Below, piece after piece: positions 8,361 to 16,724 of a stretch of DNA of 64,000 nt. Under the pieces are notes generated by a model. It searched no databases. It saw only the letters and a list, made by a program, of their open reading frames with translations, and was not told where the DNA came from. This DNA comes from UBA1737 sp964541525 (lineage in GTDB: Bacteria; Bacillota_I; Bacilli_A; ML615J-28; CAG-313): NCBI GenBank assembly GCA_964541525.1, contig CAZIQF010000007.1:1-64000 (forward strand), given 5' to 3'. Each line of letters begins with the position of its first letter. Position 1 is the first letter of the stretch. Position numbers and translations under genes: made by a program.

Positions 8361-9197
8361 ATGAAGAAAAAAATTATTTTTATTATTTTATTAGGTTTGT
8401 TAATTGCAATTTTATTCTTAATTCCAAAAGATACATACAAGAAAATTTTTGGTCAAGATGATACAAAAATTAGTAATGATGACTTAAAAGAAACAGTATT
8501 AGTATATATGTGTAATCAAAAGGAACAATTGGTGGGAGTTAATGCTTATGTAAACGCAATAGAAGAAGATGTAATTGCCCAAAAATTTGATATTATTACA
8601 AATAAAACCGGCGAGTTTAAAGATAATTATGCAACAACTGTTAATACCAAAACCACACTACTTAGTTATGAGATTGAAGAAGATGTTTTAACTTTAAATG
8701 TTAGCAATGATATCTTAGAATCAGAAGGTAGAACTACATTAGAACAATTGGTTTGGACATTTTGTAATGATGATATAAGTGAAATTGTCATTAGTATAGA
8801 TGATGAACCAATTCATTGTTTGAATGATTATCAATATGATAAGCTTACAAAAGATATGGGGATAAATTTATGTTTTGAAACCAATTATTTATTTGAGGCT
8901 AATCATACAACTATTATTGAATATACCAATGATTTAATAATTCCCGTTACATATTTTTATATTGGTATGGATGAATGTGATTTTATTGTTTCAAAATTAT
9001 TTGATTCCGAAATTGTAATGGCTAGTGGTTATGAATATGAATTAACACCGACATCACTGATTATAGATGTATCGACTAACGATCAATTATCCCCAGATTT
9101 GAAACAAAGTATTAAACAAACAATCAAATACAATTTAGGAGTGAGTAACATTACAATTCAAGGTATTGATAGCGTACTATTAGAAATTACTGAATAA
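8361..9197 (+). CDS. Membrane-anchored GerMN-domain protein (putative sporulation/germination)
   Basis: 278 aa. An N-terminal hydrophobic anchor (about 4-22) without a lipobox cysteine is followed by an extracytoplasmic region that reads as two GerMN-like repeats (about 45-150 and 170-275). The first ends with the ILESEGRTTLEQLVWTF pattern typical of GerMN, where a Leu-rich helix follows NVS/NDI. GerMN domains occur in GerM, a factor in spore assembly and germination, and in some lipoproteins. The ATG at 8361 follows TAGAGGTG; an in-frame TTG at 8352 overlaps the site. The sigma-E-like promoter supports a mother-cell role. Assignment rests on pattern, so moderate. Confidence 0.6.
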   Translation: MKKKIIFIILLGLLIAILFLIPKDTYKKIFGQDDTKISNDDLKETVLVYMCNQKEQLVGVNAYVNAIEEDVIAQKFDIITNKTGEFKDNYATTVNTKTTLLSYEIEEDVLTLNVSNDILESEGRTTLEQLVWTFCNDDISEIVISIDDEPIHCLNDYQYDKLTKDMGINLCFETNYLFEANHTTIIEYTNDLIIPVTYFYIGMDECDFIVSKLFDSEIVMASGYEYELTPTSLIIDVSTNDQLSPDLKQSIKQTIKYNLGVSNITIQGIDSVLLEITE

Positions 9198-9198
9198 C

Positions 9199-9225
9199 AA
9201 AAAGGACGATAGACAGTCCTTTTTT
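9199..9225 (+). terminator. Terminator after the GerMN gene
   Basis: Stem AAAAAGGAC/GTCCTTTTT with an 8-base loop and T-run. Confidence 0.85.
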
Positions 9226-9236
9226 AATTATTATCC

Positions 9237-9265
9237 TTTACTTTTTATTAAAAAAATGTTAAAAT
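9237..9265 (+). promoter_or_regulatory. Sigma-A-type promoter of rdgB
   Basis: TTTACT (9237-9242), 17 bases, TAAAAT (9260-9265) with extended TGT. Confidence 0.6.
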
Positions 9266-9288
9266 ATGATTAATAAGAGGTAAAGACA

Positions 9289-9891
9289 ATGAAAATTTTA
9301 TTAGCGACAGGTAATCTAGGCAAACTAGCAGAATTACAAACATTATTTGAAAAAGCAAATTTTGATAATGTTGAACTTATTACATTAAATGATTTAGAAA
9401 AAGTTGAAGAACCAGTTGAAGATGGAAAAACATTTCTTGCAAATGCATATTTAAAAGTGATGTATTATTATAATCACTTCCATTTACCCACAATTAGTGA
9501 TGATACTGGCTTATTGGTCAAAGCTTTAAATAATGCTCCAGGTGTTTTAACTGCAAGATATGGTAGTATAAATGGTGAACATACTGATACAGTCAAAAAT
9601 TATATGCGTATTTTAAAAGAATTAGAGGGTGTTACTGAACGAAGTGCCAAGTTTTCAACTGCTATGTACTTTTATGATGGCAAAGAATTGATTAGTTCTG
9701 TTGGTGATTTAGAAGGTGAAATTGCCCTTAAACCATCTGGATCTAAAGGCTTTGGCTATGCTCCAATCTTTTATTTGCCAAACTATGGTAAAACATTAGC
9801 TGAAATTGATGATGATCTTAAATTATCAATCAATCATCGTGGCAATGCTGCTCGACTATTAATTAAGCAATTGGAAACTTATTTGAAATAG
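9289..9891 (+). CDS. rdgB: dITP/XTP pyrophosphatase
   Basis: 200 aa, normal length. Hydrolyses non-canonical purine nucleotides (dITP, XTP) to the monophosphate and pyrophosphate, keeping them out of DNA and RNA. The N-terminal ATGNLGKLAEL nucleotide-binding motif, the SDDTGL metal-binding segment, the GFGYAPIF segment and the SHRG-like INHRGNAA near the C-terminus are all present. The start follows AAGAGG. It stands alone between a terminator and the rpsU promoter. Confidence 0.95.
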   Translation: MKILLATGNLGKLAELQTLFEKANFDNVELITLNDLEKVEEPVEDGKTFLANAYLKVMYYYNHFHLPTISDDTGLLVKALNNAPGVLTARYGSINGEHTDTVKNYMRILKELEGVTERSAKFSTAMYFYDGKELISSVGDLEGEIALKPSGSKGFGYAPIFYLPNYGKTLAEIDDDLKLSINHRGNAARLLIKQLETYLK

Positions 9892-9922
9892 TTGCTAAAA
9901 TCAAAAAAATAGTTCAAAATGC

Positions 9923-9951
9923 TTTACAAAAAGACTATTTTCGTGTATAAT
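9923..9951 (+). promoter_or_regulatory. Sigma-A-type promoter of rpsU
   Basis: TTTACA (9923-9928), 17 bases, TATAAT (9946-9951). Confidence 0.75.
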
Positions 9952-9991
9952 ATTTAAAGAATTTATGGTGCGGAAGGAGGGACCAAAGAAG

Positions 9992-10171
9992 ATGCCAAAA
10001 ACAATTGTAAGAGAAAATGATTCACTAGATGATGCTATCAAACGCTTCAAACGTGAAGTTTCAAGAGCTGGTACCCTTGTGGAAGCTAAAAAACGTCAAC
10101 ATTATATGAAACCAGCTGAAGTTCGTAAAGAAAAAAGACGAGCAGCTCGTAAAGCAGGACGTTCTCGTTAA
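9992..10171 (+). CDS. rpsU: 30S ribosomal protein S21
   Basis: 59 aa. Small-subunit protein near the mRNA exit/anti-SD region. The sequence starts PKTIVRENDSLDDAIKRFKR, the S21 signature, and ends in a basic Arg/Lys tail. The ATG at 9992 follows a very strong GGAAGGAGGGA site; a longer in-frame ATG at 9965 would place that site within the coding region. Own promoter and terminator. yqfC-yqfD downstream matches the Bacillus order near rpsU, with yqeY missing. Confidence 0.95.
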   Translation: MPKTIVRENDSLDDAIKRFKREVSRAGTLVEAKKRQHYMKPAEVRKEKRRAARKAGRSR

Positions 10172-10181
10172 TAACAAATGG

Positions 10182-10209
10182 AAGACTCAAGAGTATTTGA
10201 GTCTTTTTT
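10182..10209 (+). terminator. Terminator after rpsU
   Basis: Stem AAGACTCAA/TTGAGTCTT plus T-run. Confidence 0.9.
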
Positions 10210-10237
10210 CATATTTTAAGTTTTTGATTCATATGAT
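10209..10237 (+). promoter_or_regulatory. Sigma-E-like sporulation promoter of yqfC-yqfD
   Basis: TCATATT (10209-10215) is a perfect KMATATT match, then exactly 14 bases, then CATATGAT (10230-10237). In B. subtilis yqfC-yqfD is a sigma-E operon. Confidence 0.7.
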
Positions 10238-10253
10238 TATTTAGGTGAACAAA

Positions 10254-10457
10254 ATGTTAAAAGAATCGATTAAACTTATTTTAAAAGGTAATGATCAAAT
10301 TATGGTTAAAAATTATCATCAATTAAAAGATATTACGGATACATCAATTAACATTGATGGTTATTTAATCAATGGAATTTTTTTAAAAATTACAACTTTA
10401 GATGAGGAACTAATTCAAATATATGGAAAAATTAAAGAAATTAAAATCTTGGATTAG
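10254..10457 (+). CDS. yqfC: YqfC-like sporulation protein (YabP/YqfC family)
   Basis: 67 aa; Bacillus YqfC is somewhat longer. A small beta-rich protein with the family pattern of short strands ending in a GKIKEIKIL C-terminus. It is made in the mother cell and linked to engulfment-stage assembly; biochemical role unknown. The ATG at 10254 lies 5 bases after TAGGTGA; an in-frame GTG at 10245 overlaps that site. It overlaps yqfD by 35 bases. Sequence similarity alone is weak because the protein is short; position before yqfD and the sigma-E-like promoter carry the call. Confidence 0.68.
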   Translation: MLKESIKLILKGNDQIMVKNYHQLKDITDTSINIDGYLINGIFLKITTLDEELIQIYGKIKEIKILD

Positions 10458-11574
10458 TATTCATTTATTATATCATTATCAAATCACTACTAATAAAGAA
10501 GCTTTTTATCGCTTGAAAGGTTCAAAATATAATATTAGAATTAATGATGATGAAACGATTACCTTTAATTGTGGCAAAAAAACTTATAACGAGGTAAAAT
10601 CAGAAGAAAATATTATTATTAAAAATTTATGGTCACATCATTTAAATGTTTTATTTGTGAAAAGAATTTTATTTACTATTCTATTTTTGCTAATATTAAT
10701 GATTTTTATTCAATCAAATCGAATTATTCGTGAAATTAAATTTATAGATCAGGACTTATATGATCAAAGAATTTATGATTATGTTTATCAAAAACTAGAT
10801 AAAAAGGGTTTTATTTACACATATGAACATGATCTAAATGAACTATCATTAGAACTTAGAGCAAATTTTCCAAATTATGCCTACATCGGTGTTACAAGAA
10901 ATGCCTCATGTTTATTAATAGATATTGAAAAAATAGATATAAAGAAAAATGAAGAAAAAATGATTAATCATCCATGTGATATTGTAAGCAACAGTGATGG
11001 TGTCATCTATAGTATTGAATCAAAAACAGGAGTCGTAAGAGTTGAATTAAATCAATTTGTTAAAAAAGGTGATCTCTTAATTAGTGGTAATTTACTTATT
11101 GATTTTAATGAAAACGATCCAACAAAACTAGTTGAATCACAAGGAATTATAGTTGGAACTATTCTTCAATATAAGACAATAACAGTAAAAAAAGAAAAGA
11201 AAATTTTTACAATTACAAATGATTTTAAAAAGCGAATTAATATTGAAATTGGAAATCAGTTAATTTTTAAATTTAAAGATTATTATGAAAATCAAAAAGT
11301 AAAATTAACTAAGAAATTTAGTTTGTTTAATTTAATCAAATTTTATGAAGAAAAGTATTATAAACAAGATTATTTAGAAATAATCTATGATTACGAATCA
11401 GCTTATAATTATGCGATAAGTATAGTTTATTATGAACTAGAATTGAGTAGAGTTAGTCCTGATGAAGAAATTGTTGAGATAAAAATGATAGGATCGAATG
11501 AAAATAAGGAAGAGTATATTTTCTACTTTGTAGTAAAAAAAAGGCAAAATATTGGGATAAAAAAATATTATTAA
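10423..11574 (+). CDS. yqfD: Sporulation protein YqfD
   Basis: 383 aa, close to the ~400 aa of the family. YqfD (SpoIV-like) is a mother-cell membrane protein. One central transmembrane helix (about 80-98, ILFTILFLLILMIFI) separates a cytosolic N-terminal domain from a larger outer domain. The characteristic block CDIVSNSDGVIYSIESKTG followed by VKKGDLLISG (about 183-220) is clear. Translation is probably coupled to yqfC through the 35-base overlap; GAGGA lies 14 bases upstream of the chosen ATG. Confidence 0.85.
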   Translation: MEKLKKLKSWISIHLLYHYQITTNKEAFYRLKGSKYNIRINDDETITFNCGKKTYNEVKSEENIIIKNLWSHHLNVLFVKRILFTILFLLILMIFIQSNRIIREIKFIDQDLYDQRIYDYVYQKLDKKGFIYTYEHDLNELSLELRANFPNYAYIGVTRNASCLLIDIEKIDIKKNEEKMINHPCDIVSNSDGVIYSIESKTGVVRVELNQFVKKGDLLISGNLLIDFNENDPTKLVESQGIIVGTILQYKTITVKKEKKIFTITNDFKKRINIEIGNQLIFKFKDYYENQKVKLTKKFSLFNLIKFYEEKYYKQDYLEIIYDYESAYNYAISIVYYELELSRVSPDEEIVEIKMIGSNENKEEYIFYFVVKKRQNIGIKKYY

Positions 11575-11640
11575 GTAGTTTCGCTTTTATATAATATAAG
11601 GACAAATTTTAGGCAAATTTTGAGTAAATATGATATAATG

Positions 11641-11673
11641 ACATAGTAAAATTAAAGTACTATGTTATTTTTT
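11641..11673 (+). terminator. Hairpin/terminator between yqfD and rnfC
   Basis: Stem ACATAGTA/TACTATGT followed by TATTTTTTG. Probably ends the yqfC-yqfD transcript. An extended TGATATAAT box (11631-11639) abuts its left edge, so if that is a promoter part of the left arm would lie upstream of the transcript start. No clear promoter was found between the hairpin and rnfC. Confidence 0.6.
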
Positions 11674-11721
11674 GTATTAAAATTAAAAAAATACTCAAAA
11701 TAATAATAATGGAGGTTCAAG

Positions 11722-12996
11722 ATGTTTTTTAAAATTAAAACTAAACACCTAAATGACCATAAAGATAATACCAAAGATTTAAAAATAGAAACTTTTCTTA
11801 ATCCTAAATTTGTTTATTTTCCAATTGGAATGGGTTATGAACAATTAGCTAAAGTAGGTGATAAAGTCAGGAAAGGTGATGTAATTATCAAAAGAAGTGG
11901 TAATTTTTCATATCCAATTTATTCATCAGTTAGTGGAAAAATCATTGAAACTAAAAAAATGTGGCATTCATCAGGTAAAATGGTAGAGATGTTGGTAATC
12001 GAAAATGACTTTTTAGAAACTACCAACTATCTGGACTTTGATGAAAATAACTTATCAAAGATTCAAATTGTAGACATTATTAAGGATGCAGGAATTGTTG
12101 GATTAGGTGGAGCAGGATTTCCTACTCATGTTAAATATGCTAATTTTGATCAAGTGAATGTTGTTATATTAAATGGTGCTGAATGTGAACCATATTTAAC
12201 TTGTGATTATCGATTAATGAAGGAACAATTAAGAAAAATTTTAAAAGGACTGCACTATTTAATGATAGCTGCCAATGCTGAAAAAGGCATCATTGTTGTA
12301 AAAAAGACAAAGGTTGAATTAATAAACATAATCAATCAAGAATTAATCAATTTTCCAAATATGAACTTGAAAGTTATTAAAGATGAATATCCTGTCGGAT
12401 GGGAAAAATATTTAGTTCAAACGATTACTAAAAAAACCTACCGTAGTTTGCCAAAAGAAGCAGGTGCGGTTATCAACAATGTGCAAACAGCATATGCAGT
12501 TTGCGAAGCAATCGAATCAAGATTGCCCTTAACTGAAAGAGTAGTTACCATCACTGGAGATGGTATTAGCGAACCCAAAAATTTAAGGGTTAAAATTGGA
12601 ACATCAATAGAAGAAATAATTGATTATTGTGGAGGCTATACAGAAAATGCTGAACTTATGATTGCTGGTGGTCCGATGACAGGAACTGCTTGTTTAGTCG
12701 ATGAATTAGTGATAACTGCGAATGTAAGTGCTGTAATCATCAAAAAAGCGACACCTAAGTTAAGTGAAGTATGTATTGGTTGTGGTAAATGTGCTTTGCA
12801 TTGTCCAGTTAAGTTAGCACCTACGGTAATTAAAAAAGCTTATACTGTAAAAGATATTAATCTATTAAGGAAACTTGATGTTGCTAGATGTATTGGCTGT
12901 GGACTTTGTTCATATGTTTGTCCATCAATGGTGGAAATGACAGACTATATGAATAAAGCAAAGAAAATGGTAGTTGAGAATGGAAGGAAGGCTTAA
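11722..12996 (+). CDS. rnfC: Rnf complex subunit C (NADH-binding, 2[4Fe-4S])
   Basis: 424 aa. Peripheral subunit of the Rnf ferredoxin:NAD+ oxidoreductase; binds NAD(H), FMN and two Fe-S clusters at the inner face of the membrane. Seen: the biotin-like N-terminal hinge, the glycine-rich GIVGLGGAGFPTHVK motif of the FMN/NADH fold, the NGAECEPYLTCD motif, and two cysteine motifs CIGCGKCALHCP (about 351) and CIGCGLCSYVCP (about 390). First gene of the cluster, behind a GGAGG site. Order C-D-G-E-A-B is the standard clostridial order. Confidence 0.95.
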   Translation: MFFKIKTKHLNDHKDNTKDLKIETFLNPKFVYFPIGMGYEQLAKVGDKVRKGDVIIKRSGNFSYPIYSSVSGKIIETKKMWHSSGKMVEMLVIENDFLETTNYLDFDENNLSKIQIVDIIKDAGIVGLGGAGFPTHVKYANFDQVNVVILNGAECEPYLTCDYRLMKEQLRKILKGLHYLMIAANAEKGIIVVKKTKVELINIINQELINFPNMNLKVIKDEYPVGWEKYLVQTITKKTYRSLPKEAGAVINNVQTAYAVCEAIESRLPLTERVVTITGDGISEPKNLRVKIGTSIEEIIDYCGGYTENAELMIAGGPMTGTACLVDELVITANVSAVIIKKATPKLSEVCIGCGKCALHCPVKLAPTVIKKAYTVKDINLLRKLDVARCIGCGLCSYVCPSMVEMTDYMNKAKKMVVENGRKA

Positions 12997-12998
12997 AT

Positions 12999-14165
12999 AT
13001 GAAAAAGTTTAGTCTTGAAAAAGCTCCGTATTTACGTTCTAGGAATGAGGAAGCTAATTCTACAACTAGAATGATGTATGATGTTGTAATAGCCCTTATT
13101 CCAATCGCTATTTTTGGCTGGTTTGTCAATGGATTATTTCCTTATATTAAAGGTAGTATTACAAGTATTTATTTATTATTTAAACCCTTAATTAATGTTA
13201 TAAGTGGTTGTCTATTTAGTTGTATATTTGAAGGAATTTATTTTTGGCTATTTTTTAAAGTTAGAAATTTAAAAGAAATTTTTAATAAGATTATTTATAG
13301 TTATGCAATTATTCCAGGTCTATTTCTTTCATTAGTTTTACCCGCATATGTACCAGTATATGTTATTATTTTTGGTTGTCTAATGGCTAATATTGTTTTC
13401 AAGATGTTATTTGGAGGATTTGGACATAACATTTTTAATCCTGCTTTAATTGGCTATATTTTCTGCTTTGCCGCCTTTAGTGATGTTATTAATTCCTCTC
13501 TTGCAGATCAAGTTAAAATTTTTTCGGATACTTTAAGTATCACTGCTGGTGCTACACCACTAACTCACTTAAATTCATTATCACATAGTATTGGTAGTTA
13601 TAATTTAAGTTATGAACAAGTTGTTCAAACTTATGGCAGTTTATATGATTTATTGTTAGGATTCAAACCAGGAGCATTAGGTGAAACAAGTGGGATTTTA
13701 TGTATTCTAGGCGGATTATATTTATTGCTTAGAAAAGTTATTGATTGGCGAATTCCCATTTTTTATATTGTAACTGTTTTTATTTTGACTTGGATTATTG
13801 GTTTAGTTAATGGGTTAAAAGGAATTTGGTTTCCAACATATAACATTTTAACGGGTGGTTTGTTGTTTGGTGCAATATTTATGGCAACTGAACCAGTCAC
13901 AACTCCTAAAACACCTAATGGTAAAATTATTTACTCTATAGCTTTAGGAATTTTAACCGTATTATTTAGATTGGTATCAGGACCAGAAGGTGTATCTACA
14001 GCAATTTTATTTATGTGTTTATTTACACCGATTATTGATAAATTTGCTGCAATTAATCGTAAACCTGTTATTAGTTTTAAAATAATTATTAATTATTGTC
14101 TAGTAGGATTATTATTTTTAATGATAGCGGCTTATGTCGTGTATAAAACATCTAATTTAGGATAG
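12999..14165 (+). CDS. rnfD: Rnf complex subunit D (membrane, FMN-binding)
   Basis: 388 aa, about ten hydrophobic helices; homologous to NqrB. RnfD normally carries FMN covalently on the Thr of a DxxSGAT motif. Here the matching site reads S180-I-T-A183-G-A-T186-PL: the GAT and following PL are kept, but the usual Asp is Ser and the usual Ser/Thr is Ala. The segment MLFGGFGHNIFNPALIGY and GGLLFGAIFMATEPVTTP are conserved family blocks. Starts 2 bases after rnfC behind GGAAGG. Confidence 0.93.
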   Translation: MKKFSLEKAPYLRSRNEEANSTTRMMYDVVIALIPIAIFGWFVNGLFPYIKGSITSIYLLFKPLINVISGCLFSCIFEGIYFWLFFKVRNLKEIFNKIIYSYAIIPGLFLSLVLPAYVPVYVIIFGCLMANIVFKMLFGGFGHNIFNPALIGYIFCFAAFSDVINSSLADQVKIFSDTLSITAGATPLTHLNSLSHSIGSYNLSYEQVVQTYGSLYDLLLGFKPGALGETSGILCILGGLYLLLRKVIDWRIPIFYIVTVFILTWIIGLVNGLKGIWFPTYNILTGGLLFGAIFMATEPVTTPKTPNGKIIYSIALGILTVLFRLVSGPEGVSTAILFMCLFTPIIDKFAAINRKPVISFKIIINYCLVGLLFLMIAAYVVYKTSNLG

Positions 14166-14178
14166 GAGGTGTAAAAAA

Positions 14179-15165
14179 ATGGAACAAAAAATTACTTTTA
14201 AAAAGAATCGTAAAAAAATGCCTTATGTTTTACACTTAACATTATTTTTATTTGTTTTAGGCGCTATTTGCTCATTACTATTGTCGATTGTTAATTTCTA
14301 TACTAAAGGGATAATTAATAAAAATGAACAAGAACAATTAAGACAAACACTAGAAGAAGTTGGACTATATGATTTTAAAACCATGACCAATGATTACCAG
14401 CTTATTGATGGAGTAGTAGAAATTTATGAAGGAAAAAGTAAAGCTGGAAAAGCTTTGATTGCAACATTAGTTGAAAAAGATAATCGGTATGTAACAATTA
14501 AGTCCTTAATTGTACTAGCAAAAGAAGAAGGAATAGTTGAAAACATTAAGGTTATTGGTAATTCAACATCACATAATATGAATGATCAATTTAATCAAGA
14601 TTTTGGAATAATAGGTAGCACTAGTAAAGACTACGCAGATAAATTTCAAATTGTATCTGGTGCAACTGTATCTTCTAACACGATCAAAGAAAGTATCGAT
14701 ATTGCCTTTAAACAATTAAATATTATTAATGGAGAACCACTTGATGAATATGCCCAAGTACTAGAATCTTTAGGATTGAATAATTATCAAGTAGTAAGTG
14801 ATAATTATGACCAAGTTTCAGGCAGTGTAGCAATTTACGAAGGAGAAAATCAAGAAGGAGTAGCATTATTGGCTTTGGTTACAGAAAGTGCTAATCCATA
14901 TATGACAATTAAGTCTGTCGTAGTTATGACAAAAGCTACAGGTATAATCGAAAATATAAAAGTTATCTCACGTGCAACATCTTATGATGAATCTTTAGGG
15001 TATGAAGATAAGTTTAATCAAACATTTGGTGTGATTGGTAGTAATCAAGATAATTATGGTGAAAATTTTGAAATTGTTGCAGGAGCTACGACATCTAGTA
15101 ATAATGTCAAAGAATGCATAAAGATTGCTTTTGACCAATTTGCTTCAATGAGGAGAAATGATTAA
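14179..15165 (+). CDS. rnfG: Rnf complex subunit G with two tandem FMN-binding domains
   Basis: 328 aa; RnfG is normally about 180-220 aa with one FMN-binding domain. One N-terminal membrane helix (about 18-42) precedes two homologous outer domains (about 60-185 and 196-322). They repeat the same landmarks: YDFKTMTNDYQ/NYQVVSDNYDQ, VVEIYEGKSKAGKAL/SVAIYEGENQEGVAL, YVTIKSLIVL/YMTIKSVVVM, and SGATVSS (160-166)/AGATTSS (301-307). This is an internal duplication within the reading frame, not two genes. Neither copy has the Asp of the DxxSGAT flavinylation motif (Gln in the first, Glu in the second). Strong GGAGGTG site at the start. Confidence 0.93.
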   Translation: MEQKITFKKNRKKMPYVLHLTLFLFVLGAICSLLLSIVNFYTKGIINKNEQEQLRQTLEEVGLYDFKTMTNDYQLIDGVVEIYEGKSKAGKALIATLVEKDNRYVTIKSLIVLAKEEGIVENIKVIGNSTSHNMNDQFNQDFGIIGSTSKDYADKFQIVSGATVSSNTIKESIDIAFKQLNIINGEPLDEYAQVLESLGLNNYQVVSDNYDQVSGSVAIYEGENQEGVALLALVTESANPYMTIKSVVVMTKATGIIENIKVISRATSYDESLGYEDKFNQTFGVIGSNQDNYGENFEIVAGATTSSNNVKECIKIAFDQFASMRRND

Positions 15166-15753
15166 ATGAATAAGAAAAATATTTTTCTAAATGGAATTTT
15201 TAAAGAAAATCCGACATTCGTGATGCTGTTAGGGATGTGTCCGACAATCGCGATTACAACTAATGTAGTTGATGCGTTAGGAATGGGATGTGCAGTAATT
15301 TTTGTTTTGCTTTTTTCTAATTTGTTTATTTCAATAATTAGAAAAATTGTCCCTACTGATATCCGAATTCCGGTGTATATTGTTATTATTGCAACTTTAG
15401 TAACAATTGTTCAACTAATTTTGCAAGCATATTTTCCAGTTTTAAACGAAGCATTGGGGACTTTTGTTGCTTTAATTGTGGTAAATTGTTTGATTTTGGG
15501 AAGAGCTGAAGCCTTTGCTTCTAAAAATAACCCATTATTTGCAGTAATTGATGCTTTAGGTATGGGGATTGGTTTCACTCTTGCTATTATGATTGTAGCG
15601 TTAATTCGTCAACTATTAGGAATGATGATTCCTATTTTCACAACAAAAGTTGGTGGTTTTCTCGTTTTAGGACTTGTAATAGGGATTATTCAATCAATCA
15701 AAATTGTAGTTACTAATAACAAAAAAATTAAAATGGAGGTAAATCATGGTTAA
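15166..15753 (+). CDS. rnfE: Rnf complex subunit E (integral membrane)
   Basis: 195 aa, about six transmembrane helices, NqrD/RsxE family. Forms the membrane electron and ion path with RnfA. The opening ENPTFVMLLGMCPTIAITT and the VNCLILGRAEAFA block, with the cysteine thought to bind a membrane Fe-S cluster with RnfA, are characteristic. The ATG directly follows the rnfG stop; AGGAG lies inside the rnfG end. It overlaps rnfA by 8 bases. Confidence 0.94.
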   Translation: MNKKNIFLNGIFKENPTFVMLLGMCPTIAITTNVVDALGMGCAVIFVLLFSNLFISIIRKIVPTDIRIPVYIVIIATLVTIVQLILQAYFPVLNEALGTFVALIVVNCLILGRAEAFASKNNPLFAVIDALGMGIGFTLAIMIVALIRQLLGMMIPIFTTKVGGFLVLGLVIGIIQSIKIVVTNNKKIKMEVNHG

Positions 15754-16318
15754 AGATTTAATATTACTAGCATTTACAGTCTTTTTAGTAGAAAATGTTA
15801 TTTTATATAATGTCTATGGTATTTGTCCATTTTTAGGTGTTTCCCGTAAAACATCTAGTGCTGTCGGAATGGGATTGGCCGTTACAATTGTCATATTTTT
15901 ATCAACAATCATTACTTGGCTTTTATATAACTATGTTTTGATCCCATTAGATATAATTTACTTACAGATTCTAGTTTTTATCTTAGTCATTGCTTCACTA
16001 GTACAAATATTAGAGATGGTTATCAAAAAAATATCTCCAGTTCTTTATAAAGCTTTAGGAATTTATTTACCATTAATTACTACTAATTGTGCTGTTTTAG
16101 GTTGTGCTAGTGCTGCTATAAGTTATTCATTTATTGAAATGATGGTTTTTGCGTTATTTTCAGGTCTCGGTTTTCTTTTTGTTATATGGATTTTTTCTGG
16201 TTTAAGAGAAAAAATTGAGCTATCTCCAGTGCCTACGGGATTTAAAGGATTTCCGATTGCGTTAATTGCCGCTGCTGCAATGGCACTTATTTTTTCAAGA
16301 CTTGGAGGAATTATTTAA
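15746..16318 (+). CDS. rnfA: Rnf complex subunit A (integral membrane)
   Basis: 190 aa, six helices, NqrE/RsxA family, pseudo-symmetric partner of RnfE. The family block YGICPFLGVSRKTSSAVGMG and LITTNCAVLGCA with its conserved cysteines are present. GGAGGT precedes the ATG, which lies in the end of rnfE. The stop is one base before the rnfB ATG. Confidence 0.94.
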   Translation: MVKDLILLAFTVFLVENVILYNVYGICPFLGVSRKTSSAVGMGLAVTIVIFLSTIITWLLYNYVLIPLDIIYLQILVFILVIASLVQILEMVIKKISPVLYKALGIYLPLITTNCAVLGCASAAISYSFIEMMVFALFSGLGFLFVIWIFSGLREKIELSPVPTGFKGFPIALIAAAAMALIFSRLGGII

Positions 16319-16319
16319 G

Positions 16320-16652
16320 ATGCCAGAAACAGTGATTAAAATAATGATTGCTGTTTCAGTACTAGCTGTTTTAGGGGCCATCTTAGGTTTTGCAATTGGT
16401 TTATGTAGTAAAATATTTTATGTAAAAGAAGATAAACGAATTGAAAAAATTTTGCCACTTTTACCTGGTGCTAATTGTGGTGGTTGTGGTTATTCTGGCT
16501 GTGCTGGCTTAGCTAAAGCAATCGTTAATGATAATGTGTCAATTAATAGTTGTAGACCACTCAAAAAAGAAAAAGCTGAAGAGATTAGGTTAGTCTTAGC
16601 TGAATTCGAGCGTATAATCGAGGAAATTGAAAAAAATCTTGATAATAAATAA
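16320..16652 (+). CDS. rnfB: Short Rnf complex subunit B lacking the ferredoxin domains
   Basis: 110 aa; ordinary RnfB is about 260-330 aa. An N-terminal membrane helix (about 6-30) is followed by the 4Fe-4S motif C53-x2-C56-x4-C61-x16-C78 in ANCGGCGYSGC. A short charged helical tail (about 80-110) takes the place of the C-terminal ferredoxin-like domains with several more [4Fe-4S] clusters. The stop is followed after about 70 bases by the next gene and no further Cys-rich frame exists, so this is a genuine short form and not a local frameshift. GGAGG supports the start at 16320; a longer in-frame ATG at 16266 lies within rnfA. Confidence 0.9.
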   Translation: MPETVIKIMIAVSVLAVLGAILGFAIGLCSKIFYVKEDKRIEKILPLLPGANCGGCGYSGCAGLAKAIVNDNVSINSCRPLKKEKAEEIRLVLAEFERIIEEIEKNLDNK

Positions 16653-16724
16653 AAAAATGCAATTTTTTCAAAAAAAAGCCACTTTTTTTGTTTTATTATT
16701 GTAAGAATGGAGTGTAATAAAATA

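Noticed and set aside
16653..16724. A frameshift or stop that splits a longer rnfB
   Set aside because: No Cys-rich reading exists in any frame of this gap and only about 70 bases separate it from the next ATG, so the missing domains are not here.
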